A stretch of 34,630 nucleotides of DNA from assembly GCA_945787285.1 (NCBI GenBank), contig CALZIC010000001.1, positions 1-34,630 of the forward strand, in the 5' to 3' direction. This DNA is from an uncultured Desulfuromonadales bacterium (GTDB lineage: Bacteria; Desulfobacterota; Desulfuromonadia; Desulfuromonadales; Trichloromonadaceae). The position numbers and the translations under genes were made by a program. Within the stretch, counting starts at the first letter, position 1. Each line of letters begins with the position of its first letter. The notes under the pieces are model-generated. The model made no database searches and was not told the DNA's origin. It saw nothing but the letters and a program-made list of their open reading frames with translations. Shown here one piece after another: positions 22,401-30,108 of the stretch.

Positions 22401-22661
22401 CAGGCGGCTGGCGCTGAGGGTTCCTTTCTGGTCTTTTGCTGAACCGATCTGAATTTCGGAAAAGTCGAATGCCGGGCCGTGGCTGATGGAGAGGCTTGTC
22501 TTCCCCAGGGTGACCGGCCGCGCCAGGGCCGCGCTCAGCGATTCCTGCAGCTGGCTCCGGTAGCGGTCAAGGTCGAAGGTGGCGATAAAGAGTGCAAGGG
22601 CGGCCGCCCCTGCCAGAAACAGGGCAAAAAGGGTGAGCAGGATCGGGTGTCGGCGAGGCAT
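19446..22661 (-). CDS. AsmA-like inner-membrane-anchored protein
   Basis: This protein of 1071 aa is read from the ATG at 22661 (MPRRHPILLTLFALFLAG); an in-frame start at 22778 would overlap the RluA gene and put 39 extra residues ahead of the membrane anchor. One N-terminal transmembrane helix (about 6-28) is followed by FDLDRYRSQLQESLSAALAR, typical of AsmA, and then a long beta-rich periplasmic region of repeating short strands. The C-terminal part (about 780-1060), including a GTVDRIITHIPVAGWILAG motif, resembles the AsmA C-terminal domain. AsmA/TamB-type proteins are implicated in lipid transport to, or assembly of, the outer membrane. The gene lies 92 bp downstream of the RluA gene and is probably in one unit with it. 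The ribosome binding site is weak, so the exact start is uncertain. Confidence 0.85.
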   Translation of the reverse strand: MPRRHPILLTLFALFLAGAAALALFIATFDLDRYRSQLQESLSAALARPVTLGKTSLSISHGPAFDFSEIQIGSAKDQKGTLSASRLLVKLELSALLNGRIVFSEIHIEAPTISLQLDPPQGSASTSDAGPGELFLQKLQRIQISDLSIDGGTLNLVDNRHPGAPYRHSVSGIKAHLQGLAPAHELHLSVSANMEQKKQGSPFQLRASLLPGGKTGDWKKERLDLDLSMENLLPSPLLRHYAPDHLKLDTSGLLSLALKIKGDIETGVQFSVEGRGSALKVSSPTLYTRPLPIETLRLAGTWQEKDNLKSLDNLLVQIDDKEITGKIFQEERAGSPWIEASVTSNPMALNNLLTWVPDAAAPAIAEIEKTVSDGTIRLEKLSFSGPAKTLRHPDEALARTQGCLSLKNAAWQHTRFGDVKNIQGQLCLQDNRLEIKNGSLQALGAPVSLSGQLSAPYNSAARGALRLEGRLPSGQLLTQLLPAPPKGLTVAGQAPVTLTLDGPLQDLQVNLQADLEEVSAHFADHFHKPAGQKGRLFLSAGLTPEHLAISSGQLQAGPIDLKATGNLSFDEGRAFSAELQLIDFDLAAGRSMLPLLERLDARGQLSLTHNLRGSGSKILDHQGDLFLNKVGAHLTRVIADINDATGTVRLSTTDLKATGLSLKLGDSPLSVDAAIADFNKPELDLHVKGPSIRADELIFRSDTAYLRDVDGHLLINARGIFFDPVQVRLDGGTDAKVTGSVTNFKAPHTDLDIEAGFGNIDEVIALWSRPQSAPSKPEQAKVKKKAKATLFIAVNAHRGKLWNLNFTDAKGDITLRDGVLTILPLKFTSGTGFCQGQVAVDTTQGSPALLKISGHLENFDAYSIYTELLKRQGLVSGTLAGDFYLEGKAGSSFLDTSQGAFNFSVSDGVLRKFPFMSKVFSVLNVSQLLTLKLPDMDSHGMPFSLLKANATLHQGTLSTKDLFIDSNAMNLSLIGDLSLKEETLDMTLGVKPLGTVDRIITHIPVAGWILAGEEKALITAHFQIEGKPGSPTVTPIPITSISEKVLGIFRRVLELPAKVIADTGEALNLTP

Positions 22662-22752
22662 CGTGAGTCTTATCTGTTGGTGATGAGGAGCAGCTGGGCG
22701 AATGAATTTCAGTCTACTCCCAAATGGCGCAGAGGGGAACCTGTTTTGTCGC

Positions 22753-23637
22753 TCAGCCGGGTTCGGCGCGGCCGTCATTCGGCAGGACCCGGTTCAGCAC
22801 CCTTTCGAGGTCGCTGTCCAGCGGGCAGTCAATGCGAATCGGGGTGTTGTCGAAGGGGGATAAAAAGCCGAGGTGACGGCAGTGCAGAAAGGTTCGCTGC
22901 AGGCCGGCGATGGTCGGGCCGCCATAGCGTCGATCCCCGGCCAGGGGGTGCCCCGCGTCTGCCAGCTGCTGGCGGATCTGGTGAGTGCGTCCGCTGTGAA
23001 GTTCCAGTTCGACCAGTGAATAGCGCCCGGAGCTTGTGATGGAGCGATAGCCGGTGGCCGCTTCCTTGACCTTTCCCTTGGCGCTCACCGGCGTGTTCAA
23101 GGTGCCGCTTCCCTCGAGTTTTCCGGCGACCAGGGCGAGATAGACCTTGCGGGTGTCCCCTTCGATGAAGAGTTTGCCCAACGCCGAGACCGCGGCCCGG
23201 CCTTTTCCGAAAAGGACCGGGCCGGACGTCTCCAGGTCGAGGCGGTGGATCGGGGCGACCATGCACGGCAGGCGACGCTCTTTCAGGAGTTTGCGCACCC
23301 TCAGCAGCAGGTTGTCATTTTCGTGGCCAAGGCTCTCGTGTATGGCGAGTCCGGCTGGTTTCAATGCGATCAGAATGTTTCTGTCCTCAAAGAGGATTGT
23401 GACCTTTGGCGGGGGAGGAGCGTCAAGAAGTTCCCTCACCCGGGCACTTTCCGGAAGCGCCAGGGTGTCGCCGGGGCTGAGCAGTGAGGACTCCTCGGCC
23501 GGTCGGCGGTTGAGGAGGACCTTGTTTTTCCGCAGCAGCTGCCTCAGGTAGGCCGCCGGGGCGGCGGGGATTCTTCGCTGGAGCAATTCGACAGGCGTCA
23601 AGCCTTCTTCGTGGTGGCTGATTTGCAGTTCGATCAT
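22753..23637 (-). CDS. RluA-family 23S rRNA/tRNA pseudouridine synthase
   Basis: This 294-aa protein from the ATG at 23637 (MIELQISHHEEGL) has an N-terminal S4-like RNA-binding domain (about 10-70) and a pseudouridine synthase domain. The catalytic motif is HRLDLETSG (about 131), with the nucleophilic Asp, followed by motif III text ELHSGRTHQIRQQLADAGHPLAGDRRYGG split over about 210-240. These fit RluA/RluC/RluD-type enzymes; the modified position cannot be predicted. There is no clear ribosome binding site, and a TTG at 23673 is the only longer alternative. It is divergent from smc, with the second inverted-repeat element in between. Confidence 0.9.
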   Translation of the reverse strand: MIELQISHHEEGLTPVELLQRRIPAAPAAYLRQLLRKNKVLLNRRPAEESSLLSPGDTLALPESARVRELLDAPPPPKVTILFEDRNILIALKPAGLAIHESLGHENDNLLLRVRKLLKERRLPCMVAPIHRLDLETSGPVLFGKGRAAVSALGKLFIEGDTRKVYLALVAGKLEGSGTLNTPVSAKGKVKEAATGYRSITSSGRYSLVELELHSGRTHQIRQQLADAGHPLAGDRRYGGPTIAGLQRTFLHCRHLGFLSPFDNTPIRIDCPLDSDLERVLNRVLPNDGRAEPG

Positions 23638-23686
23638 GTTCGCGATGGTACTATCAGTAACGCCGGCAGGCAAGAAAGAAGGTTCC

Positions 23687-23840
23687 GGAGGCTGTAGGAC
23701 TTAACATGAACCGACTGCAAAATCGGCTGATCGGCCCATATCTCCGATAGTTCTCAACAAATGGCCCTGCTATTCGCTCTCGAATTCCCGAAAATCCGGT
23801 CTTGTACATCCGATTTTTAGCAACGCTATAAGTCCTTTAC
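23687..23840. mobile_element. Diverged second copy of the MITE-like element
   Basis: This copy is in the opposite orientation to the one at 9058-9218 and matches it along nearly its whole length by eye, with identical blocks such as 23727-23747. The left terminal repeat is recognisable (GGAGGCTGTAGGACTTAA); the right end keeps only TAAGTCCT and is decayed. It fills most of the 289-bp gap between the divergent RluA and smc genes, so it may separate or contribute to their promoters. Confidence 0.75.
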
Positions 23841-23926
23841 ATGATTTGTCGACCTTGTTAACATGCGCCGTTATCCCTTTTTGCCAGCCGTGCAGCACGG
23901 CCGAGAACTGACGCTTTCCGCCATCG

Positions 23927-26900
23927 ATGAAGATTAAACGGGTCGAAATTCACGGTTTCAAATCGTTTGTGGAACGGACATCCCTTGACTTTGAGCAGGG
24001 GATCACCGCCGTTCTCGGACCGAACGGCTGTGGTAAAAGCAATATCGTCGATGCGATCCGCTGGGTGATGGGAGAGCAGAACGCCAAGCATTTGCGCGGC
24101 CGGTCGATGGAGGATGTCATATTCGGCGGAAGCGAATCGCGCAAGCCGCTGGGGATGGCCGAGGTGACCATGATCTTTGCCAATGAGGATGGGCTGGCGC
24201 CGGCGGCTTTTCGTGACTACTCCGAAATTATGGTCTCGCGCCGACTGTACCGCAACGGCGACAGTGAATACCGGCTTAACAAGACCCCCTGCCGACTGAA
24301 GGATATCACCGAACTGTTCATGGATACCGGGATCGGCGCCCGCGCCTACTCGATTATCGAGCAGGGCAAGATCGGCATGATCCTCAATGCCAAGCCCGAA
24401 GAGCGGCGGTCGCTGATCGAAGAGGCGGCCGGGGTAACCAAGTACAAAGCGCGCAAAAAGACCGCCTTGCGCAAGATCGAGGCGACCCGGCAGAATCTCC
24501 TGCGCCTGGGCGACATTGTCGGCGAGGTGCGTCGGCAGACCAACAGCCTCAAGCGCCAGGCCCAGAAGGCTGAGCGTTACAGAGAATACCGCAATGAGCT
24601 GAAGACCCTCGAGGTCGGCATCGCCTGCCAGCGTTTCGTCGAACTGCAGGAGGAGCTCGGCCGGACCGCCGACCTGGAAGACCGGCAGAAGCAGTTGGTG
24701 GTCACAGCCACCGCCGCCATGGACCAGGGTGAGGTTCGCTTGGAAGAGCTGCGGCTCCAGCAGGCTGCCGCAGAGCAGGAGGTCGCTCGCCAGCAGGAGC
24801 AGGTCTTTCACCTGACCGGAGAGATTCAGCGGGTCGAAGGACGCATCGGTTTCGGCATCCGCGAGCTCGAAGGCCTTGCCCGCCGCAAAGAGCAGCTGGC
24901 CGATGAGGTGACGGAGGTTGCGGCCCGCCTTGCCGAGGCGCAAGCCGAAGAGCGGCGGCTCAAAGAGGGGAATGTCTCCCTTGGCGCCGACCTCGAAAGT
25001 GAAACCCGCCGCCTTGCCGAGGCCGGCATGGCCCTCGAGGAGCTGACCGCCGACGAGCAGGATCTTGGCAGCGCTCTGGAGGAGGCCCGGCGAATCCTTT
25101 ACTCCCTGTTGACCGAGCTCTCCCAGCTCGGGGCGCGCTGTGATGAGGGCCAGAAGCGCTTGTCTCTGCTTGAGGACCGTTGCAGCCGGAACCGAAATGA
25201 GGCGCTGACGGTTCGGGAACAGTCCGCCGAAACCGAGCTGCAGGCCGATGCGCTGTCCGGAGGGCTGGCCGAAATAAGGGGCACCCGCGAAACGCTGCAG
25301 CAGGAACGTGATGAATTGAGTGAATCCCTCGCCAGCCTGCGCGGGCGGGTTGAGGAAAACGAAGTGGTGCTGCTCAAGCGCCGGGAAGAGCTGAATCGGT
25401 TCCGGTCACGACTTGAATCCCTCGAGCAGCTTGAAAAAGACCTCGAGGGGTACGGCAGCGGCGTCAAGACCCTTTTGGCAGAGGAGTCTTTCAAGGCTCA
25501 ATTTACCGAGGTCGCCGCCGATCTGTTCGAGGCGCCGCCCCGTTACGAAGTGGCCCTCGAGTCGATACTCGGAGAGCGCCTGCAGGCGCTGGTGGCCGCG
25601 GGCGGCAGGGAGGCGCTCGATGCGCTGGCGTTTTTGCGCGGAAAGCAAGGGCGCTGCACCCTGCTGTTGCCTATTGCCTCTCTGGAAATTCCTGTTGCCC
25701 TTCCCGGCGCGGCGCCGCTGGCCGATCTGGTCAAGGCGCATCCGGGCAACGAAAAGCGGGTCGCGGCGCTTCTGGCGGGTTGCTACTTTGCCGAAAGCAT
25801 CGAACCGTTTCTCGATCAGAGACTCCCCCCGGGGTTGTCGGTTGTCAGCGCCGGGGGGGACATCCTGAGTTTTCGCGGCGAGTTGACTGGCGGGGGAAAG
25901 CAGGGGTTGGGCCAGGGGCTGCTGCATAAAAAACGCGAGATGAAGGAGCTGTCCCTGCAGGTTGAGAGCCTCTCCGCCGAGGTCGACGGTCTGCAGCAGA
26001 TGCGGGAAGACCTCCGCGGGCAACTGCTCGACTGCGAGGAGCGTCTGCGCGAGGTGGAGACGGCCCTGCATCGCCAGGAGCTGAAAGTGATCGATCGCGA
26101 GAAGGACCTGGCCCGGTCGCGTGAGAACCTGGAGCGGCTGCAGGATCGCCTCGAGGTCCTGAGCCTCGAAGAAGACCAGCTCCATGATGAACGGGAAGAG
26201 GTCTCCCGGTTTGTGGAACAGGCCGGAAGCGAACGCACTGAGAAGGAATTGCGAAAGCAGCAGCAGGAAGAAGTGGTGGCCCGCATGCAGGAGGAGCTCC
26301 AGGTTCAGCGCCGGGGGCTCGAGGTGCTGCGGGAGCAGGTTACCGCCATGAAGGTTTCGGTGGCCAGCATCCGCGAGCGCGAAGAGGGCAGCCGCAGCGA
26401 ACTTTCCCGCCTGGCCAGGTTGCAGGAGGACCTGCGCGCCCGCCAGCTGCTGCTGGCCGGTCGCCAACAGGAAGACGGAACCGAAGACCAACGTCTTGTT
26501 GCTGAGGGGGAGCGTCTGCGGACCGAGCTCGATGTCTTGTTTCGCAGGCGGGAAGAGGAGAAGGAGCGCCTTGACCGGCTTCGCGAGCGTTTCGATGAGG
26601 GGCAGCGGACCATCGAGACCCAAGAAGGCTCACTCAAGGAGATGCGGGGGCGGCAGACGCGGTCCCAGGAGGAATTGTCCACCCTGCAGCTTGCTCTGCG
26701 CGAGCTCGCTCTCGAGGCCGAACATCTGCAGCAGGTGATCTACGACCGGTACCATATCGATCTGACCGAAGCCGGGCCCCCTTCTGCAGAGCTTCCCGAG
26801 CGGGAACAGGTCGAGATGCGCCTTAAGGAACTGCGCCGCCTGATCGAGGCGATGGGGGAGGTCAGCCTGACGGCTATCGAGGAATTTCGGGAGCTCGAGG

Positions 26901-27457
26901 AACGGGGGGAATTCCTCGCCCGCCAGCAGGAAGACCTGAGGCAGTCGCTTGACGGATTGCAGGCGGCCATCAGCAAGATCAACCGGACGACCCGCAGGCG
27001 ATTTCGTGAAACCTTCGATCTCGTCAATGAGAAGTTCCAGGAAATCTTCCCCCGCCTCTTCAGAGGGGGAAAGGCGGAATTGAAGCTCACCGATGAGGAT
27101 GATCTGCTCGAGACGGGGATCGACATCATTGTTCAACCTCCTGGCAAGAAGCTGCAGAGTGTGAACCTCCTCTCCGGGGGAGAGAAGGCGTTGACTGCGG
27201 TTGCGCTGGTTTTTTCCATCTTTCTGATCAAGCCGTCCCCCTTCTGCATGCTCGATGAAGTCGATGCACCGCTTGACGAGGCCAATATCGGGCGGTTTAA
27301 CGAGATGGTTAGAGAGATGTCGGACATCTCCCAATTTATAATCATTACCCATAACAAGCGGACCATGGAAATCGCCGATACCCTTTATGGGGTCACCATG
27401 GAGGAGCCCGGCGTTTCCAAGCTCGTTTCGGTCCGGTTCAACGATTATCAGGTTTAA
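23927..27457 (+). CDS. smc: Chromosome partition protein SMC
   Basis: This 1176-aa protein has the usual length for bacterial SMC. It is an ATPase that dimerises and, with ScpA and ScpB, loads on DNA to compact and separate chromosomes. Walker A is GPNGCGKSN (31-39). Long coiled coils flank a hinge at about 500-650. The C-terminal head has the ABC signature LLSGGEKALTAVAL (about 1081) and Walker B FCMLDEVDAPLDEAN (about 1105). The ATG at 23927 lacks a good ribosome binding site. No scpA or scpB gene is present in the window. The roadblock gene starts 4 bp after its stop. Several long minus-strand frames inside it are shadows. Confidence 0.97.
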   Translation: MKIKRVEIHGFKSFVERTSLDFEQGITAVLGPNGCGKSNIVDAIRWVMGEQNAKHLRGRSMEDVIFGGSESRKPLGMAEVTMIFANEDGLAPAAFRDYSEIMVSRRLYRNGDSEYRLNKTPCRLKDITELFMDTGIGARAYSIIEQGKIGMILNAKPEERRSLIEEAAGVTKYKARKKTALRKIEATRQNLLRLGDIVGEVRRQTNSLKRQAQKAERYREYRNELKTLEVGIACQRFVELQEELGRTADLEDRQKQLVVTATAAMDQGEVRLEELRLQQAAAEQEVARQQEQVFHLTGEIQRVEGRIGFGIRELEGLARRKEQLADEVTEVAARLAEAQAEERRLKEGNVSLGADLESETRRLAEAGMALEELTADEQDLGSALEEARRILYSLLTELSQLGARCDEGQKRLSLLEDRCSRNRNEALTVREQSAETELQADALSGGLAEIRGTRETLQQERDELSESLASLRGRVEENEVVLLKRREELNRFRSRLESLEQLEKDLEGYGSGVKTLLAEESFKAQFTEVAADLFEAPPRYEVALESILGERLQALVAAGGREALDALAFLRGKQGRCTLLLPIASLEIPVALPGAAPLADLVKAHPGNEKRVAALLAGCYFAESIEPFLDQRLPPGLSVVSAGGDILSFRGELTGGGKQGLGQGLLHKKREMKELSLQVESLSAEVDGLQQMREDLRGQLLDCEERLREVETALHRQELKVIDREKDLARSRENLERLQDRLEVLSLEEDQLHDEREEVSRFVEQAGSERTEKELRKQQQEEVVARMQEELQVQRRGLEVLREQVTAMKVSVASIREREEGSRSELSRLARLQEDLRARQLLLAGRQQEDGTEDQRLVAEGERLRTELDVLFRRREEEKERLDRLRERFDEGQRTIETQEGSLKEMRGRQTRSQEELSTLQLALRELALEAEHLQQVIYDRYHIDLTEAGPPSAELPEREQVEMRLKELRRLIEAMGEVSLTAIEEFRELEERGEFLARQQEDLRQSLDGLQAAISKINRTTRRRFRETFDLVNEKFQEIFPRLFRGGKAELKLTDEDDLLETGIDIIVQPPGKKLQSVNLLSGGEKALTAVALVFSIFLIKPSPFCMLDEVDAPLDEANIGRFNEMVREMSDISQFIIITHNKRTMEIADTLYGVTMEEPGVSKLVSVRFNDYQV

Positions 27458-27461
27458 CACC

Positions 27462-27821
27462 ATGGCATTTAAGAAAATATTGGGTGAGCTGGTCGAAAGA
27501 GTTCCGGGGGCTCGGGGAGCCATCCTCGCCGACTGGGAGGGGGAGGCTGTCGACCAGGTGGCCCGGATGGATGATTATGAGCTCAAGGTGATCGGGGCCC
27601 ACAAGGGGGTCATTCTGACCAACCTTCGCGATGCCGTCAGGCGCCTCGAGGGGAGCGATTTGACCGAACTGGTCGTCACCACCGAAAAATCGCAAACCCT
27701 GGTTATGCCGATTACCCATGACTATTTTCTGGTCCTTACCCTGGGGCGGGGTGATGTTCTCGGCCGGGCGATATTTGAAGCAAGAAGATGTCTTCCCCGC
27801 CTGAGGGCTGAAATAATTTGA
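27462..27821 (+). CDS. Roadblock/LC7-domain protein
   Basis: This 119-aa protein from the ATG at 27462 (MAFKKILGELVERVPG) is the length of a single roadblock/LC7 domain. The fold is suggested by the opening helix, GARGAILADWEGEAVDQVA, an amphipathic middle helix, ELVVTTEKSQTLVMPI and the strand pair around YFLVLTLGRGDVLGRA. Such proteins (MglB type) act as dimers that bind or activate small GTPases. It starts 4 bp after smc and lies 56 bp before ftsY, so translation is probably coupled to smc. No MglA-type GTPase is nearby; FtsY is the only GTPase in the unit, and a link would be speculative. Confidence 0.75.
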   Translation: MAFKKILGELVERVPGARGAILADWEGEAVDQVARMDDYELKVIGAHKGVILTNLRDAVRRLEGSDLTELVVTTEKSQTLVMPITHDYFLVLTLGRGDVLGRAIFEARRCLPRLRAEII

Positions 27822-27877
27822 ATTGAAATGCGGCGGCGGTCGAAGAAAAGACCGGCGCCCCAACGAGGAGCGGTGTT

Positions 27878-29152
27878 TTGAACGAAGAAACGATGCAGAA
27901 ATTGCAGGAATATATAAACCAATATTCGACCCTGTTCGTGCAATGGCTCGGCCGGCTGCTTGAAACCCTGGCTGTCCTGCTCGGAACCTGGGGGGTTCCG
28001 GAACCCTACCGTCAGCCCGGGGCGCTTGCTCTTCTTTTTGTGGCCGTTTCGCTTCTGGTGGGGCTTTTCATCGCCCTGCTGCTGAAGCTCAAGCGGGGCA
28101 GGGGCGTCCGGCCGTCGGAGCCTCCGGTTGAGCCGTCGGCTCCCGAAGAGGTTTGCGAAGAAGAGGCCGAAGTACCGCTCGAAAAGGCCCCCGAAGAAGA
28201 GGCCAAACCGGCTGCGGTGCCGGAAGTTCCCGTCCCGAGCCTGTTCGAGCGGATGCGGAGCGGCCTTTCAAAAACCCAGTCCGCCCTGGTGGGGCGCATC
28301 GACACCCTGCTCAAGGGCAGTCGCGCCGTTGACGACGATCTGCTCGAAGAACTCGAGGAAATCCTGATAACGGCAGATTTTGGGATGCAGACCACTCAGG
28401 AGCTGATTCAGGCCATCGAGGCCCGTTTTGCCAGAGGAACGGAGGCGAGTCCCGAGGCTGTACGTGACGCGCTGCAGGAAGAAATACGCAACCGGCTGAA
28501 ACTTCAGGCATCGCCACTTGATCTCGAGAAGGCCGTGCCGTATGTCATCATGGTGGTGGGAGTCAATGGTGTCGGCAAGACAACCACCATCGGCAAGATT
28601 GCCCGTCAGTTGGTCGATCAAGGAAAGAATGTTATTCTTGGTGCAGGTGACACCTTCAGGGCCGCTGCTGCAGATCAGTTGGCGGTCTGGGGCGAGCGCT
28701 CCGGCGTCGAGGTTATCCGCAATGTTGAAGGGGCCGACCCCGCTGCTGTGGCTTTCGACGCGGCCAAAGCCGCCGTGGCACGAAAGGCCGACGTTCTGAT
28801 CCTCGATACCGCAGGCCGGCTGCATACCAAGGTCAACCTGATGGAGGAGATGAAGAAAATCCGCCGGGTTCTGGCCCGTGAAATTCCTGGGGCGCCTCAC
28901 GAAACCCTGCTCGTTCTTGATGCCACTACCGGTCAGAACGCCCTGATTCAGGCGCGGCTTTTCAAGGAGGCGGTTGAGGTGACCGGCATTGCCCTGACCA
29001 AGCTCGATGGCACGGCCAAGGGAGGAATGGTTGTCGCCATCGGTGCCGACCTGCAGCTTCCCGTGCGCTATGTCGGTATTGGCGAAGGGGTCGAGGATCT
29101 CCGTCCTTTTGACCCGGACCTGTTTGTCGAGGCTCTTTTTCAAAGGGATTGA
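27878..29152 (+). CDS. ftsY: Signal recognition particle receptor FtsY, with N-terminal membrane helix
   Basis: This 424-aa SRP receptor GTPase docks ribosome-SRP complexes at the membrane. The start is TTG at 27878, with GAGGAG seven bases upstream; an ATG at 27893 has none. Unusually, a hydrophobic helix (about 49-70) lies near the N-terminus. It is followed by an acidic, Pro/Glu-rich A region (80-118), the N domain (about 120-205) and the G domain: GVNGVGKTTT (228-237), GDTFRAAAADQL (257-268), DTAGR (310-314) and TKLDGTAKGG (374-383). All GTPase motifs are intact. It follows the roadblock gene. Confidence 0.96.
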   Translation: MNEETMQKLQEYINQYSTLFVQWLGRLLETLAVLLGTWGVPEPYRQPGALALLFVAVSLLVGLFIALLLKLKRGRGVRPSEPPVEPSAPEEVCEEEAEVPLEKAPEEEAKPAAVPEVPVPSLFERMRSGLSKTQSALVGRIDTLLKGSRAVDDDLLEELEEILITADFGMQTTQELIQAIEARFARGTEASPEAVRDALQEEIRNRLKLQASPLDLEKAVPYVIMVVGVNGVGKTTTIGKIARQLVDQGKNVILGAGDTFRAAAADQLAVWGERSGVEVIRNVEGADPAAVAFDAAKAAVARKADVLILDTAGRLHTKVNLMEEMKKIRRVLAREIPGAPHETLLVLDATTGQNALIQARLFKEAVEVTGIALTKLDGTAKGGMVVAIGADLQLPVRYVGIGEGVEDLRPFDPDLFVEALFQRD

Positions 29153-29158
29153 AATCCC

Positions 29159-29187
29159 TTGACTTTGGCCCTCCATTTTTCTACTAT
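29159..29187 (+). promoter_or_regulatory. Sigma-70 promoter for zapB-zapA
   Basis: TTGACT (29159-29164), a 17-bp spacer and TACTAT (29182-29187) form a near-consensus promoter directly after ftsY. The expected transcription start is about 20 bp before the zapB ATG. A small hairpin, AAGGGA-ttgaaa-TCCCTT, just upstream (29143-29160) overlaps the ftsY stop codon. Confidence 0.65.
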
Positions 29188-29214
29188 TTTCCATCACGCT
29201 GGGGTGATTAGATA

Positions 29215-29406
29215 ATGGATCTGGAAATCGTTCTGCGTCTGGAAAGTCGAGTCGACCGGCTGATTGAGCTCAAAGACAGCCTGGAGGCCGAATGTCAGCG
29301 ACTTCGCGAGGAAAACAAGGACCTGCTCGCAGAGCGGTCCCGGGTCCGGTCGGAGCTTGACAGGATCATCGGCAAGTTAGACGAGGTCGGCGAGGAGGTC
29401 CCTTGA
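29215..29406 (+). CDS. zapB: ZapB-like short coiled-coil cell division protein
   Basis: This 63-aa protein is almost entirely one predicted coiled coil (heptads through LRLESRVDRLIELKDSLEAE and RLREENKDLLAERSRVRSEL). ZapB bridges the FtsZ-ring factor ZapA to the chromosome terminus region. Its position directly before zapA and its size support the name; sequence alone would only say short coiled coil. The stop TGA (29404-29406) overlaps the TTG start of zapA, so the two are translationally coupled. Confidence 0.7.
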   Translation: MDLEIVLRLESRVDRLIELKDSLEAECQRLREENKDLLAERSRVRSELDRIIGKLDEVGEEVP

Positions 29407-29711
29407 AACATGCCGTTCAGGTGACGATTCTGGGCCAGCAATACACCATCAAGAGTCAGGCTCTGCCTTCTGAGGTACGGAGGGTGGCCGATTTCGTCAA
29501 CCAGAAGCTGGCTGAAATCGGCGGGGGCGGCCGGACCGCGGACACTCTCGACGGCGCCGTCCTGACACTGATGAACATTGCCGGAGCGTACCTGAATCTT
29601 CGTGACGAGGTTTCGGCCACGGAGGAGGCCAGCGAGCGACTCCAGCTTCTTGTCCAGCGTCTCGAAGAGGCCGAGGCGGCAACAGGCGATAACAACCATG
29701 TTTCTTCCTGA
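29403..29711 (+). CDS. zapA: Cell division protein ZapA
   Basis: This 102-aa protein stabilises the FtsZ ring by cross-linking protofilaments. The start is TTG at 29403 behind GAGGAGG; it overlaps the zapB stop in a TTGA arrangement. The N-terminal domain reads VQVTILGQQYTIKSQ, then SEVRRVADFVNQKLAEI, and the C-terminal half is a long helix or coiled coil (LVQRLEEAEAA), matching ZapA. The zapA - 6S RNA - fau order that follows is widely conserved in proteobacteria and supports the call. Confidence 0.88.
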   Translation: MKHAVQVTILGQQYTIKSQALPSEVRRVADFVNQKLAEIGGGGRTADTLDGAVLTLMNIAGAYLNLRDEVSATEEASERLQLLVQRLEEAEAATGDNNHVSS

Positions 29712-29730
29712 CGGACTACCTGGTCAGGAA
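29705..29730 (+). other. Hairpin overlapping the zapA stop codon
   Basis: TTCCTGAC (29705-29712) pairs perfectly with GTCAGGAA (29723-29730) across a 10-nt loop; the first arm contains the stop codon. No T-run follows. It may mark the mRNA end or a processing site before the 6S RNA. Confidence 0.45.
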
Positions 29731-29789
29731 CTGTTTGTGGGAAACAAAGAATCCGTAGGCAGTCTTTGCGCGGAATTTTGGATAGATTG

Positions 29790-29983
29790 ACAGATTGTAC
29801 CGACCGTGTCTGAGCCCGGTTCAGGCATTTAAGGTTCCGGTCAGCAGCTCTGTTTGTATAGATTCGTTTGGTGTTTCCGGTCCTTAGCGGGCCTGGATGT
29901 TGTGCTAAAAGATGGTGTTGTCCGTCGAAATTACAGTCTCAGCAAAAGGTTTGCCGGAATCCCCGAAAACCTGATCGGTCTGT
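29790..29983 (+). ncRNA. ssrS: Probable 6S RNA (SsrS), ends approximate
   Basis: The 397-bp gap between zapA and fau has no credible gene, and in many proteobacteria this exact slot encodes 6S RNA, which binds the sigma-70 RNA polymerase holoenzyme in stationary phase. Ends that can pair include ACAG..ACCGA (29790-29803) with TCGGTCTGT (29975-29983), and CTGAG (29810-29814) with CTCAG (29938-29942), giving about 194 nt, a normal length. Short stretches such as CTGAGCC, GCTAAAAG with TGTTGTCC, and TTACAG occur in the same order as similar motifs in the E. coli RNA. The fold was checked by eye only, so ends and structure are uncertain. Confidence 0.55.
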
Positions 29984-30078
29984 AAAGCGACAGCACTGAT
30001 TCTTCACCCACGAACTGAACGCGCAGGGCCGACATCGAGCCTGTCCTTACCATCCTGTCCCTTTCTGTCCCTTCCACG

Positions 30079-30105
30079 CAGAGACCGCAAGAGCGAGGGT
30101 CTCTG
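30079..30105 (+). promoter_or_regulatory. Hairpin covering the fau ribosome binding site
   Basis: CAGAGACC (30079-30086) pairs perfectly with GGTCTCTG (30098-30105) around an 11-nt loop. The only ribosome-binding-like text, GAGGGT (30095-30100), overlaps the 3' arm, and the ATG is at 30109. Translation of fau could therefore depend on opening of this stem. Confidence 0.5.
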
Positions 30106-30108
30106 GCC

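Noticed and set aside
25406-26623. Long minus-strand reading frames opposite smc (and similar ones opposite the DUF294, symporter, NUDIX and rny genes)
   Set aside because: They mirror the codon pattern of strongly supported genes on the other strand and have low-complexity, unfamiliar translations.
27822-27870. Hairpin-like GGCGGTC/GACCGGC text before ftsY
   Set aside because: The pairing is imperfect, lacks a T-run and overlaps the ftsY leader; no function could be supported.
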